NCBI GenBank assembly: GCA_041664345.1
Contig: JBAYKX010000013.1
Span: 1-64,000, forward strand
Direction: 5' to 3'
DNA: 64,000 bases
Source: GWE2-40-63 sp041664345
Lineage (GTDB): Bacteria > Bacteroidota > Bacteroidia > Bacteroidales > SZUA-534
Shown in pieces: positions 37,791-47,800 of this stretch (its first letter is position 1; the number at the start of each line of letters is the position of its first letter). The notes under the pieces are model-generated. The model searched no databases and was not told where the DNA came from. It worked only from the letters and a program-made list of their open reading frames with translations. The position numbers were made by a program, and so were the translations under genes.

Positions 37791-37967
37791 GCAGTTGACC
37801 TAGTCACCTTAGGAGAAATAACAAATGAAGTGAATGCATGGCAAATCCAAAGGAATAATAAAAAGGCCAAAATTAACTGGCAGTTTACAAATGACAAAGC
37901 ACGGATAAAACTCAAAAGACTTAATCCTTCAATTTCAAATTATCACAACACTAGTTATGCTTTATAA
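37791..37967 (+). pseudogene. remnant of an IS630-family transposase (C-terminal end)
   Basis: An open stretch of 58 codons ending in TAA reads DLVTLGEITNEVNAWQIQRN, then NKKAKINWQFTNDKARIKLK, then RLNPSI. The EV.AW...RN...KINWQFT...ARIKL..LYP pattern is the C-terminus of IS630-type DDE transposases. The catalytic part is missing and the fragment lies 50 bases after the ISAs1 remnant, so two unrelated elements decayed at the same spot. Confidence 0.72.
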
Positions 37968-38082
37968 ACAATAGCAAGGAAATATAATTCACGGTAAAAT
38001 ATTTAATTAAATAAAAATTATTATTTTTACCACTGTTCATAGTAGCAAATGTGCTGTAAACTTAACAAATGACGATTACTGT

Positions 38083-38925
38083 ATGGTAACAAATGAAGAT
38101 GTCCTTCGTTTTATTGCGACAATCAGAATGTCTTCTACCTATGATTTTACTGATTATTCTGATCGGTCTTTCAAGCGTAGGATAGAAAAGCTTTTGGTTG
38201 ACAATCATTTGGACATTAATCAGTTATTGTTAAAAGTAAGCAAAGACAAGGATTTTCTTGAAAAAGTGGTTCGGGATATTACGGTTAATACCACCGAGTT
38301 ATTTCGGGATCCGGAAATGTGGACTACTCTTAAATACCAGATTTTGCCCAAGTTAAAAAAGAATAAATCGATCTTTATTTGGCATGCTGGCTGCAGCAGT
38401 GGACAGGAAATTTACTCCATGCTCATTCTTCTAAATGAGTTGGGGATGTTTGAACAGGCAAAAGTGTTTGCCAGCGATATTAATTCAGAAATGCTTGAAA
38501 CGGCTAAGAACGGGCAATATAAATATCGATTTAATTTGGGATATTTTGATAACTTTGATAAGGTTATTAAAGAAAACCCCTTTAATTATGAAGAGCCAAT
38601 AGTTGTTGATTATGAAAAATACTTTGACATTGATAAAGTGAAAGATACTATTACAATGAAGCAGTTTTTAAGAGAAAAGGCGGTGTATCGAAAACATGAT
38701 TTAGTTAAAGACGGAAATATTTTTTATTCTAAATTCGATATAATTTTTTGTAGAAACGTAATCATTTATTTTAATAATAAACTGCAAAACAAAGTTATAG
38801 AACTCTTTAGTAATAGCTTATACCGCGATGGTCATCTAATTTTAGGTGCTCATGAAAGCATATTGGGTTCAGTAGCCAATAATTTTGATAAAACAAAAGG
38901 TTTTTATAAGAAGAAACAATTTTAA
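38083..38925 (+). CDS. cheR: CheR-type protein-glutamate methyltransferase
   Basis: Predicted SAM-dependent methyltransferase of 280 residues acting on glutamates of a signalling protein. A small N-terminal helical domain precedes the Rossmann domain. The key motifs are intact: WHAGCSSGQEIYSM (SAM binding, 100-113), FASDINSEML (Asp132, ribose binding) and FDIIFCRNVIIYF (218-230), then GAHESI near the end. It is the first gene of a plus-strand cluster and is followed 13 bases later by a degenerate paralogue and then CheB. No chemoreceptor, CheA or CheW is encoded nearby. The likely methyl acceptors are the coiled coils of the adjacent GAF/PAS proteins, which is an inference. Confidence 0.9.
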   Translation: MVTNEDVLRFIATIRMSSTYDFTDYSDRSFKRRIEKLLVDNHLDINQLLLKVSKDKDFLEKVVRDITVNTTELFRDPEMWTTLKYQILPKLKKNKSIFIWHAGCSSGQEIYSMLILLNELGMFEQAKVFASDINSEMLETAKNGQYKYRFNLGYFDNFDKVIKENPFNYEEPIVVDYEKYFDIDKVKDTITMKQFLREKAVYRKHDLVKDGNIFYSKFDIIFCRNVIIYFNNKLQNKVIELFSNSLYRDGHLILGAHESILGSVANNFDKTKGFYKKKQF

Positions 38926-38938
38926 TATATAGAATAGA

Positions 38939-39766
38939 ATGATTGATAACTTAGGTATAGTGGACACAAAAAAAATTATAGCCGCGATTCAAGAATCGTA
39001 TGGGTTAGATTTGAGTGACTATACTCTGAGCATTCTTAAACGACGTTTTGCCCATGTTATGGATTATTATAACATAGGTTTGGTAGATGAATTTGTGAAC
39101 CAAATAAAACGGAATAATATTGAATATGAAGATTTTTTGGATCAGATAATGATTGACATTACTGAAATTTTTCGGGATCCATCGCTTTGGAGGGAATTGC
39201 GTGAAAAATATCTCCCTGAAATAGCTCATTCAGCCGGTTCAAAAATCTGGTTAGCCGGTGAATCTTCAGGCGATGAATTGTTTTCATTAATGGTGGTATT
39301 GTCAGAATTAGGAATATCAAAGAATATTAGAATTACAGCTTCTTGTCCTTCAAAAAACCGTTTAAATAGAATAAAAAAAGGATATGGTTATGATTTGAAG
39401 AAAATGGAAATTGGAGAAGCCAATTATACAAGACTTTCGGGAAAATTTGAGTTTAATAAATTTTATAAAATGGATGGTAGCTTTGCCCTAATGAATCCAG
39501 AACTTTTAGACAATGTTGAATTTGACACAACAAATATTTCACAAGAAAAGGTAAATAAAAGCTATCGCATGATATTATTCCGTAATATGATGATTCAATA
39601 TAACCTTCCTTTATATGAGAAAGTGGCCCGGAAATTAATTGATAACCTTGTGGTAGGTGGATATTTGATTTTAGGAAATATGGAATCGTTAGAGTACTCA
39701 GAGATAGGAAAGAAAATGCAATTGGTTAATGAAGCTGAAAAAATATATCGAAAAAGGATTGATTAA
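38939..39766 (+). CDS. degenerate CheR paralogue, probably not catalytic
   Basis: A 275-residue protein with the CheR layout (N-terminal helical domain, then a Rossmann-like domain) and a DITEIFRDPSLW segment matching its neighbour's TTELFRDPEMW. The SAM-binding features are lost: WLAGESSGDELF in place of WHAGCSSGQE, TASCPSKN in place of FASDINSE (no ribose-binding Asp), LFRNMMIQY in place of FCRNVIIYF, and GNMESL in place of GAHESI. It may regulate or scaffold the active CheR. The frame is intact and ends in a one-base overlap with cheB (TAATG), so it appears to be maintained rather than decaying. Confidence 0.82.
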   Translation: MIDNLGIVDTKKIIAAIQESYGLDLSDYTLSILKRRFAHVMDYYNIGLVDEFVNQIKRNNIEYEDFLDQIMIDITEIFRDPSLWRELREKYLPEIAHSAGSKIWLAGESSGDELFSLMVVLSELGISKNIRITASCPSKNRLNRIKKGYGYDLKKMEIGEANYTRLSGKFEFNKFYKMDGSFALMNPELLDNVEFDTTNISQEKVNKSYRMILFRNMMIQYNLPLYEKVARKLIDNLVVGGYLILGNMESLEYSEIGKKMQLVNEAEKIYRKRID

Positions 39767-40329
39767 TGTCAGAATATAAAGCAGTAATTATAGGAGGTTC
39801 AGCCGGAAGTTTTCAGGTAGTAACAAGAATTGTTTCTTCGTTACCTGCCAATTATCCGTTATCTGTAATTTTATGTTTGCATCGATTAAAGCATATTCGG
39901 TCCGGATTTGTTGAGGCTCTTTCAATTAAAGCTGCAATGCCAATAGTTGAGCCAATCGATAAAGAAACCATTAAGACGGGTAAAATTTATTTGGCACCGG
40001 CAAACTACCATTTATATGTAGAATTGGGTAATAAATTTGCACTCTCAACAGAAGATGCCGTAAATCATAGCAGGCCTTCCATTGATTTGTCGTTTTTTTC
40101 AGCAGCCTATAATTTTAAGAAAAAGTTGGTGGGAGTTGTTTTAAGTGGGGCTAATAAAGACGGTGCCTTAGGATTAAAAAGTGTTAAAGAAAATGGAGGG
40201 CTAACTATCGTTCAGGATCCTAATGAATGCCAAGTACCCACGATGACCCTGGCTTGCATGAATGCAACCAATGTGGATCACGTTTATAGCACACAACGTA
40301 TAATTGATTTTTTATTAACCCTTGATTAG
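39766..40329 (+). CDS. cheB: stand-alone CheB-type methylesterase
   Basis: A 187-residue CheB methylesterase domain without the usual N-terminal receiver domain. The catalytic triad is visible: Ser12 in IIGGSAGS, His39 in LCLHR and Asp132 in VVLSGANKDGALGL. It should remove methyl groups placed by the neighbouring CheR, or deamidate glutamines. Lacking a receiver domain, it cannot be switched by a CheA-type kinase in the normal way. Its start overlaps the pseudo-CheR stop by one base. Confidence 0.9.
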   Translation: MSEYKAVIIGGSAGSFQVVTRIVSSLPANYPLSVILCLHRLKHIRSGFVEALSIKAAMPIVEPIDKETIKTGKIYLAPANYHLYVELGNKFALSTEDAVNHSRPSIDLSFFSAAYNFKKKLVGVVLSGANKDGALGLKSVKENGGLTIVQDPNECQVPTMTLACMNATNVDHVYSTQRIIDFLLTLD

Positions 40330-40338
40330 AATACATTG

Positions 40339-41109
40339 ATGGAAGAAATATTAAAATATAGAAAAAGAATTATAACAAACTTTGTTTTTCTGCTAATATT
40401 GAGCGTTATTTCGATATTTCTTGTATTGTGGGCATCAAAATTTATTTTTGGCCAAGGTGCTGCTATTTCGCTTCTTTCATTGTTCCTAATTCAAGTGCCT
40501 TTAATCTTGGGTTTGGGTTTTAATAGCTTCCGGGCTATTAATATTTTTTTGGAATTAGAAGAGAAACGTAGGACAATTAAAACGGATGAAATTGAAGAAT
40601 TGGAAAAAGAAGTTGAAGTGAAAGCTAAAGAAGCCGATGATCTTTCATTTAATTTAAATAGGTTAAATGACGATTTAGGTAAGTATTCTGATTGGGAATC
40701 CTTTGGAAATGCCTTATTAATTGGAATAGGTAAGCAAATTGAAATTGTAGTTGGCATGGTTTATCGATACGATTTTGACGAGAAAAAATATTTTCCTGTG
40801 GCCAATTACGCCTATTATTCTGATGTGCCTCCATCGGAATTTAGAGAAGGGGATGGATTATCGGGTCAAGTGGTAAAAGATAAAAAAGCTATGTTTATCA
40901 ACGAATTACCCGAAGGATATGTGAAGGTTATGAGTGGATTGGGTTCACATAAACCGAGGTTCTTAGCAATTATTCCATTTATTACTGATCAGCAGGTGGT
41001 GGGGGTAATTGAATTAGCGACTTTCAAACCAATTGAACGTGGATTATCGCATAAATCAAATGAAATTGCTGAATTTATTGGAAATAAAACACTAACAATA
41101 ACTGTGTAA
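40339..41109 (+). CDS. membrane-anchored GAF-domain protein
   Basis: A 256-residue protein with two hydrophobic segments near the N-terminus (about 12-32 and 38-58), a charged coiled coil (ELEEKRRTIKTDEIEELEKE and onward, about 70-115) and a C-terminal GAF domain (REGDGLSGQ, ELPEGYVKVMSGLGSHKPR). There is no output domain, so it is probably a sensor or scaffold. The GAF domain is clearly paralogous to the one in the next gene (LGEGLVGQ; IPNDYVSISSGILGDKKP). The coiled coil is rich in Glu and could be the substrate of CheR/CheB. I chose the ATG at 40339 over a TTG three bases upstream. Confidence 0.8.
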   Translation: MEEILKYRKRIITNFVFLLILSVISIFLVLWASKFIFGQGAAISLLSLFLIQVPLILGLGFNSFRAINIFLELEEKRRTIKTDEIEELEKEVEVKAKEADDLSFNLNRLNDDLGKYSDWESFGNALLIGIGKQIEIVVGMVYRYDFDEKKYFPVANYAYYSDVPPSEFREGDGLSGQVVKDKKAMFINELPEGYVKVMSGLGSHKPRFLAIIPFITDQQVVGVIELATFKPIERGLSHKSNEIAEFIGNKTLTITV

Positions 41110-41125
41110 TTGTAATTACGAATAG

Positions 41126-43750
41126 ATGACCTATATTATTGATAAAATAGCCGCCTTGTTAGTTTTTAAATATAAAGACAGGGTTACCTATACGCCAGGA
41201 TTTTTGGTTTTGGGATTCCTCTTTCCAGTTTTTACTTGGATAATAGGGTTTTTATCTTCCGATTACCAAGTTTCTTTTTCGGGTTTATGGCAAATGCATC
41301 TTAATGCTCCGGTGTATTTTGTTGTTGATTTGGCTCCTTTAATTTTAGGTATATTAGGATATATTCTCACCGTTTCATACCATGAAACAACAGCAGAATT
41401 AAAAGATATTATTGAAGAAAAGGATAGCATAATTAATAACAATGCGCGATTTGCTAAAAAGATTGGTGAGGGAGATCTTTCTGCTATCAATGAAGATAGT
41501 GACGAAAACGATATATTGGGGCATTCATTAATGATTATGCGTGAAAATTTAGCACGGACCAATGAAAACGAACGTCAACAAAACTGGATAGCTAAAGGAA
41601 AAGATGTAATATCTGACATACTTAGAATGCACAATGATTTAGAAGAACTGTCGTATAAAACTTTGGTGGAGTTAATTAAATATATTGATGTACTGCAAGG
41701 AGCATTTTATTTGTATGTTGAAGAAGAAAACAAACTGGTGAATACAGCCAATTTTGCCTATAATAGGCGTAAATTTTTAAAGCAAGAATTTTATTTGGGC
41801 GAAGGTTTGGTTGGACAATGTGCCTTTGAAATGGCTACGATTTTTAGGCGTGAAATACCCAACGATTATGTATCTATTTCATCAGGAATTTTAGGTGATA
41901 AAAAACCAACTACCCTATTATTAGTTCCCTTAATTACCGATCAAAAGCTTCAGGGGGTAATGGAATTTGCATCGCTTGAAAAGGATATTGATGAATTATC
42001 CATTCGATTCCTTGAAGAGCTCAGCGATATTATAGCCCGGACCATTTTCAATTTAAAGGTCAATACCCGAACCGAAAAGCTTTTACGTGATGCTCAGGAA
42101 ATGACCAATGAACTTCAGGAGAATGAAGAAGAATTGCGTCAGAATGCTGAAGAAATGAGGGCAACTCATGAAGAACTTGAAAAAACGAATGCAAATCTTG
42201 AAACACAAATCCGGGAAGTTGAAAATGCTCAAAAGCGGTTGCATTCTTTATTAGAGAATGCTTCGGAGATTATTTCCATTTATGACGAAGATATGAAATT
42301 GAAGTACATTAGTCCTTCAGTTCACAGCATTTTTGGATATACCGTAGATGAAATGATGGAAGGTAAAGATTTAGATAGATTGACGGCTAAAGGGGTAAAG
42401 GAATTTACTGAAATTTTTGTTACCCTCATTGAAAATCCGGGTCAATCGAAATCGATACAATATACTTATATGCGAAAAGACGGCCAAAAGATTTTTATTG
42501 AATCAACAGGTCGGAACTTATTGGATGATCAGGCAATAGATGGTATAATTATTAACTCTCAGGATATTACCGAGCGAAAAAGAGCGGAAAAAGAAGAACG
42601 GATGAAAAGTAAAATGCAATCACTTTCTGAAAATTCACCCGATATGATTTTGCGTTTGAGTCCTTCAGGCCAGTTTTTTTATGCCAACCCCATTGTTAAG
42701 ATTTTTACAGGTGTTGATAACAACGATATTATAAAAAGGAATTTAAGTGATGTTAATTTCAACAAGGAAATAAAAGCCTTTTTTACGGAGTCAATTCATA
42801 AAGTTAAATCATCGCAGCAAAAAACAAATACTGAAACCACTTTTCCTACTAACTTTGGAAATCGGATTATGCAAGTAAATGCAATTCCAGAATTTAGCGA
42901 TGATAAGGATTTAGAGACCATATTATTTGTTGCCCATGATATCACTGAACAGAAGAAAATAGAGCAAGAGATTAAAGAGAAAAACCATGCAGTACGCGAA
43001 AGTATAAATTATGCACAGCGAATTCAAACTTCAATACTTCCGAATACCCGGTTTATACAAGAATTTTTACCCAATTCTTTCTTGCTTTATAAACCCCGCG
43101 ATGTGGTTAGTGGCGATTTTCCTTGGTTTTTTAAAAAGGGAGATGATATTTTTATTGCTGCCGTTGATTGTACCGGTCACGGAGTACCAGGAGCATTACT
43201 TTCATTTATAGGATATTTTATTTTAAATAATGTGGTTGACCACTATAATAATATAAATGCAGGACAAATATTAGATAAATTACATGAAGGAGTAAGGAAA
43301 ACTCTAAAGCAGGATAGAATTGACTCTGAGGCACGCGATGGAATGGATATTGCACTTTGTAAAATCAATTTATCGAATCAATTGTTAGAATATGCTGGAG
43401 CACATCGGCCACTTTATTTGTTTAGGAACGGAGAATTGTTGGAATTTAAGGGTGATAGAAAGGCGATTGGCGGAATTCCTTATGGCAAAAAGCAGGAAAC
43501 TGACTTTGAAAACCATATAATAAATATTGAAAATGGCGATCGGGTATTTTTCTTTTCTGATGGATTCCCTGATCAAGTGGGAGGGGAAACAGGAAAGAAA
43601 TATCAAGCCAGTAGAATACGTGAGCAAATTGTGAACAATCCAGATTTAAAAATCACTGATTACGAAAAGTTCTTTTTGAAAGATTTTGAAAATTGGAAAG
43701 GCGATTTCAAACAAATAGATGATGTTTTGTTAATAGGTATAGAATTTTAA
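41126..43750 (+). CDS. membrane GAF-PAS-PAS-PP2C phosphatase (SiaA/RsbU-like)
   Basis: An 874-residue sensor phosphatase. Two membrane segments (about 26-44 and 60-84) are followed by a linker, a GAF domain (about 165-300), a Glu-rich coiled coil (about 305-365), two PAS domains (about 370-490 and 495-610) and a PP2C/SpoIIE phosphatase domain (about 640-874). The metal-binding residues are present in VVSGDFPW, AVDCTGHGVPGAL, DGMDIALC, FSDGFPDQ and DDVLLIGI. With SiaB and SiaC homologues directly downstream, it should dephosphorylate the SiaC-like protein, as SiaA does in Pseudomonas. The input signal is unknown. Confidence 0.87.
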   Translation: MTYIIDKIAALLVFKYKDRVTYTPGFLVLGFLFPVFTWIIGFLSSDYQVSFSGLWQMHLNAPVYFVVDLAPLILGILGYILTVSYHETTAELKDIIEEKDSIINNNARFAKKIGEGDLSAINEDSDENDILGHSLMIMRENLARTNENERQQNWIAKGKDVISDILRMHNDLEELSYKTLVELIKYIDVLQGAFYLYVEEENKLVNTANFAYNRRKFLKQEFYLGEGLVGQCAFEMATIFRREIPNDYVSISSGILGDKKPTTLLLVPLITDQKLQGVMEFASLEKDIDELSIRFLEELSDIIARTIFNLKVNTRTEKLLRDAQEMTNELQENEEELRQNAEEMRATHEELEKTNANLETQIREVENAQKRLHSLLENASEIISIYDEDMKLKYISPSVHSIFGYTVDEMMEGKDLDRLTAKGVKEFTEIFVTLIENPGQSKSIQYTYMRKDGQKIFIESTGRNLLDDQAIDGIIINSQDITERKRAEKEERMKSKMQSLSENSPDMILRLSPSGQFFYANPIVKIFTGVDNNDIIKRNLSDVNFNKEIKAFFTESIHKVKSSQQKTNTETTFPTNFGNRIMQVNAIPEFSDDKDLETILFVAHDITEQKKIEQEIKEKNHAVRESINYAQRIQTSILPNTRFIQEFLPNSFLLYKPRDVVSGDFPWFFKKGDDIFIAAVDCTGHGVPGALLSFIGYFILNNVVDHYNNINAGQILDKLHEGVRKTLKQDRIDSEARDGMDIALCKINLSNQLLEYAGAHRPLYLFRNGELLEFKGDRKAIGGIPYGKKQETDFENHIINIENGDRVFFFSDGFPDQVGGETGKKYQASRIREQIVNNPDLKITDYEKFFLKDFENWKGDFKQIDDVLLIGIEF

Positions 43751-43768
43751 ATATTAAATTAGCCAATT

Positions 43769-44353
43769 ATGGATGGGAAAGGTACCGATATAAAAGAATT
43801 TCTGGAATTTATATACAGCTTTTATAAATCCATGAAAGAACACCATGTGCAGTTAGTATATGAAGGTGAAATCACTCATCAGATTACAAAAGCATTCACC
43901 TCGCTTACTGAAACCAATATGGAGTTAGGTGAAGAATCACAATCGACTCAGAAAAAGGTGTTCCATGTAATGGTTGAATGTTTGCAGAATGTTGGCAAAC
44001 ATGCGGAGTATATGGTTGATACAGAAATTCATCGAGATGGGCGCGGCATTTTTTTGTTGTGTAAAAATGAGCATGAATATACCATAACTACAGGAAATAT
44101 GGTTAATAAAAGCAAATTTTCTGAGATGACTGAGGTTTTAGAAAAAATAAATAGTCTTGATAAAGAAGGGCTTAAACAGCTTTACAAACAGCAAATCAAA
44201 GAAGGAAGACTTTCAAACAAAGGAGGTGCTGGATTAGGATTTATTGATATTGCAAAAAAGACAGGAAATCCGTTACTTTACAACTTTTTGCCGATTAACG
44301 ATGACTACTTATTTTTTGTGCTAACTAGTATAATTTCAAGATATAACGATTAA
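43769..44353 (+). CDS. siaB: SiaB-family protein kinase
   Basis: A 194-residue GHKL-type kinase of the SiaB family. The N-box reads VMVECLQNVGKHAEY (Glu70, Asn74, His78) and the ATP-lid glycines are NKGGAGLGFIDIAKKTG (150-166). There is no His-phosphoacceptor domain, as expected for a serine/threonine anti-sigma-like kinase. In Pseudomonas SiaB phosphorylates SiaC. It lies between the PP2C phosphatase and the SiaC homologue with spacings of about 20 bases, the same order as in siaABC. Confidence 0.82.
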   Translation: MDGKGTDIKEFLEFIYSFYKSMKEHHVQLVYEGEITHQITKAFTSLTETNMELGEESQSTQKKVFHVMVECLQNVGKHAEYMVDTEIHRDGRGIFLLCKNEHEYTITTGNMVNKSKFSEMTEVLEKINSLDKEGLKQLYKQQIKEGRLSNKGGAGLGFIDIAKKTGNPLLYNFLPINDDYLFFVLTSIISRYND

Positions 44354-44372
44354 TTTATAATAAATTTGAATT

Positions 44373-44756
44373 ATGGAGGTAATTAAAATAGTCGGAACCG
44401 ATGACACGCCAAGTGTTACCTTAGATGTGGCAAATGAGATATTTGAAGTATCCGGTCGATCATTGCCCGAGGATGTAGCGGCCTTTTATGAGCCTATCCT
44501 TGATTGGATAGAACGATATTCTGAAGAAGCTAAAGGAAAAACAGTTTTCAATTTTAAGCTGGTGTATTTCAATACGGCATCTTCAAAAATGTTACTTGAT
44601 ATTCTTTTAAAGCTCGAAGAAATGTACGAATCGGGTAAAGAAGTGTTAGTTCGCTGGCATTTCCCTGACGATGATGAAGACATGCAAGAGGCAGGCGAAG
44701 AGTATGCTGACATTGTAGAAGTGCCTTTTGAACAGATCAGTTATTCCATGGATTAG
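44373..44756 (+). CDS. siaC: SiaC-family phosphoprotein (DUF1987)
   Basis: A 127-residue regulatory protein of the DUF1987/SiaC family, which resembles STAS-type partner-switch proteins. The motif FKLVYFNTASSKMLLDIL places a Thr at residue 68, the same number as the phosphorylated Thr of Pseudomonas SiaC. It should cycle between phosphorylated and free forms under the adjacent kinase and phosphatase. In Pseudomonas the free form activates the diguanylate cyclase SiaD. No GGDEF protein is encoded here, so the output partner differs or lies elsewhere. Confidence 0.85.
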   Translation: MEVIKIVGTDDTPSVTLDVANEIFEVSGRSLPEDVAAFYEPILDWIERYSEEAKGKTVFNFKLVYFNTASSKMLLDILLKLEEMYESGKEVLVRWHFPDDDEDMQEAGEEYADIVEVPFEQISYSMD

Positions 44757-44803
44757 GCTGTTTAATCTCAATGCTGGGTAACAATTTAAAATAATCCTTT
44801 AGG

Positions 44804-47800
44804 ATGAGTGAAGAAATCTTAAAAGCGTTAATGCAGCTTTTTGCAATTATTGCAAAGCAAGATGGTGGAGTTGAAGATAATGAAATTGATTTTGTTGAAA
44901 GTTTTCTTACTTCTCAGCTAAGTTCCGATTTTGTTGAGGAATATATGGGGCTGTTTTATAAACACGCTGATATACTGAGCAGAGAAGATAACAGACAAAA
45001 GAAAGCAGACGGTAAAATTGAATTAACTTCAGTAAAAGATTCAGTTAGGATTTTAGGAATTTGTAAGAAAATTAATAAAACCCTAACGCAAGAGCAAAAA
45101 GTTGTTGTATTAGTGCGTGTATTCGAGTTAGTTGCTGCCGATAAGAAATTTACAGAGCAGCGAATGGCTATTGTTAATACCGTTGCTGAAGTTTTTAATA
45201 TTTCGACCGAAGAGCTTAAAAGTACCGATACCTTTGTTGTTAATGACAGTTATCAGGAATTAGATATACCCAATGTCCTTATAGTTAACGATAAGGATTC
45301 AACATTCCAATTTGCCAAGCATATCCGTAGTGCAGAACTCGACAAAAAGCAGATATTACTTCACATTAAAAGTGGAGAGCTTTACTTTTTGCGCTATACT
45401 GGTAAACAAGATGTTTTATTGAATGGATTACCGGTTCGATCAAACCGGATTTACTTATTTGCCAGTGGAAGTTCTATCCGGTTTCCTAAAGGAAAACCGG
45501 TTTATTATAGCGATGTAGCCTCAAAATTTATGGCAGATGTTACTTCTGCACATATTTCATACAATGTTAACAACGTTGATTTTTGCTTTAAGAATGGATA
45601 CTTAGGGTTACGCGATGTTAACATTTCCGAAGAACAAGGAAGGCTAATTGGTATAATGGGAGCTAGCGGTGCCGGAAAAACCACCTTGCTAAATGTTCTT
45701 ACCGGAATTGAAGCTCCATCAAAAGGAGAGGTTTTAATCAATGGAATAAATCTTCATACCGAAAGAGATAAAATTGAAGGAGTTATTGGATACATTCCGC
45801 AAGATGACTTATTAATTGAGGAATTAACGGTTTATCAGAATTTGTATTTTAATGCACGTTTGTGCTTTAAGGACATGTCGGAAGAAGAATTGCAAAAAAG
45901 GGTAGATACTACTTTGCGTAATCTTGGGCTGTTCGATAGAAGAGACCTTAAAGTTGGCTCCCCACTTAATAAAACAATCAGTGGTGGTCAGCGAAAACGG
46001 CTTAATATTGCATTAGAACTTATCAGGGAACCTCCCATTCTTTTTGTTGATGAACCTACCTCTGGGTTATCATCACGCGATTCGGAAAACGTAATGGATT
46101 TATTACGCGAATTAGCTATAAAGGGGAAACTTATTTATGTGGTAATTCATCAACCTTCGTCAGAGATTTATAAAATGTTTGACAAGATGGTAATCCTAGA
46201 TACCGGTGGCTATCAAATCTACTATGGAAATCCGGTGGAGGCGGTAACTTATTTTAAAAAGTTAGACGCCCAAATTAATAGCGATGTGGGCGAGTGCCCC
46301 AATTGCGGTAATGTTAATCCGGAATTGATTTTTAATATAATTGATGCGCAGGTTGTTGACGAGTTTGGACGATATACAAATAAAAGAAAAGTTACCCCTG
46401 ATGAGTGGGAATTAAAGTACAAAGAAAATCATACCGTTGAAAAGCACAAAGATCTTGCGGATGAGCCTCCTAAATCGCTCAATATACCAAGCTGGATACA
46501 ACAAATAGTAATCTATTTTAAACGTGATTTTCTTGCTAAAATAAGTAACCGCCAGTATATTATCCTAAATATATTGGAAGCTCCATTACTTGGGTTCATT
46601 CTATCTTTCCTTATACGATATATTGCCGATCCAAATTCACATATATATATATTCCGCGAAAATGAAAATATTCCGGTTTATATTTTTATGAGTATGATTG
46701 TGGCCATGTTCCTTGGGTTAATGGTGAGCGGCGAGGAGATATTTAAAGATCGGAAAATTTTAAAACGGGAAGCATTTCTTAATTTAAGCCGTTCGAGCTA
46801 TTTAATTTCAAAAATTGCCATTCTATTTATTATTTCTGCCATTCAAGCTGCTTTATTTGTATTGGTAGGTAACTTGATTCTGGGGGTTCATGGGCTGTGG
46901 TTTGAGTATTGGTGGGCGTTGTTTACTATTTCTACCTTTTCAAATATGTTGGGGTTGAATCTTTCCTCCTCGTTTAATTCAGCAGTTACCATATATATAA
47001 TGATTCCATTGGTAATGATTCCTCAAATGGCATTGGGTGGGGCAATGTTTAGTTTCGATAAGCTGAACCGTGCCGTGGGAAGTATTGAGGGAGTTCCTCC
47101 GGTGTGTGAATTAATGCCAACCCGATGGGTTTATGAAGGTTTAATGGTTCGGCAGTATAAAGACAATGAGTTTGAGAAGGATTTTTATGAAATTGAGAAA
47201 CAAATTTATATTTCCGATTTCAAAAATGTATATTACCTGGACGAGCTTAAAACGAGGATAGATTATTGCATAACAGCAATTAACACCGATAGTGATTCTA
47301 TTCGTGAAGAAGTAGCTGAACGTTTGGCTTTATTGAAGAATGAATTGTATAAAGAAACCGTTCGTATTCCCGAATTGCAATTCCAGATGCTGGATGATTT
47401 GACTATCGATAAATTTACTCCAGAAATAGGATATCAGACTGTCGAATTCATTAAAAAATTGGAATTGTATTATACCAATGTATTTACTTACGCTACGGCT
47501 AAAAAAGAAAAAATAATTAATTATTTAGATGTTACCTATCCCGGCGTTTATTTGGAACGTCGCCAGAAATATCATAATGAAGCGGTAACTGATATTGTTA
47601 GAAAAGTATATGAAAAAAATAAAATAATTGCTTATAAAGATAGGTTGATACAGCAAACCGATCCAATTTATGAAACCCCTTGGATTGATAATTATTTTGA
47701 TTTTAGGGCGCAATTTTATTCGCCGGTAAAACATTTTGCCGGAAGGAATTTTGATACCTTTTGGTTTAATATGTGTATTGTATGGATTATGACTATTGGA

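Noticed and set aside
38083..40329. Chemotaxis operon
   Set aside because: cheR and cheB are present but there is no MCP, cheA, cheW, cheY or flagellar gene; the neighbours are PP2C/SiaB/SiaC genes.
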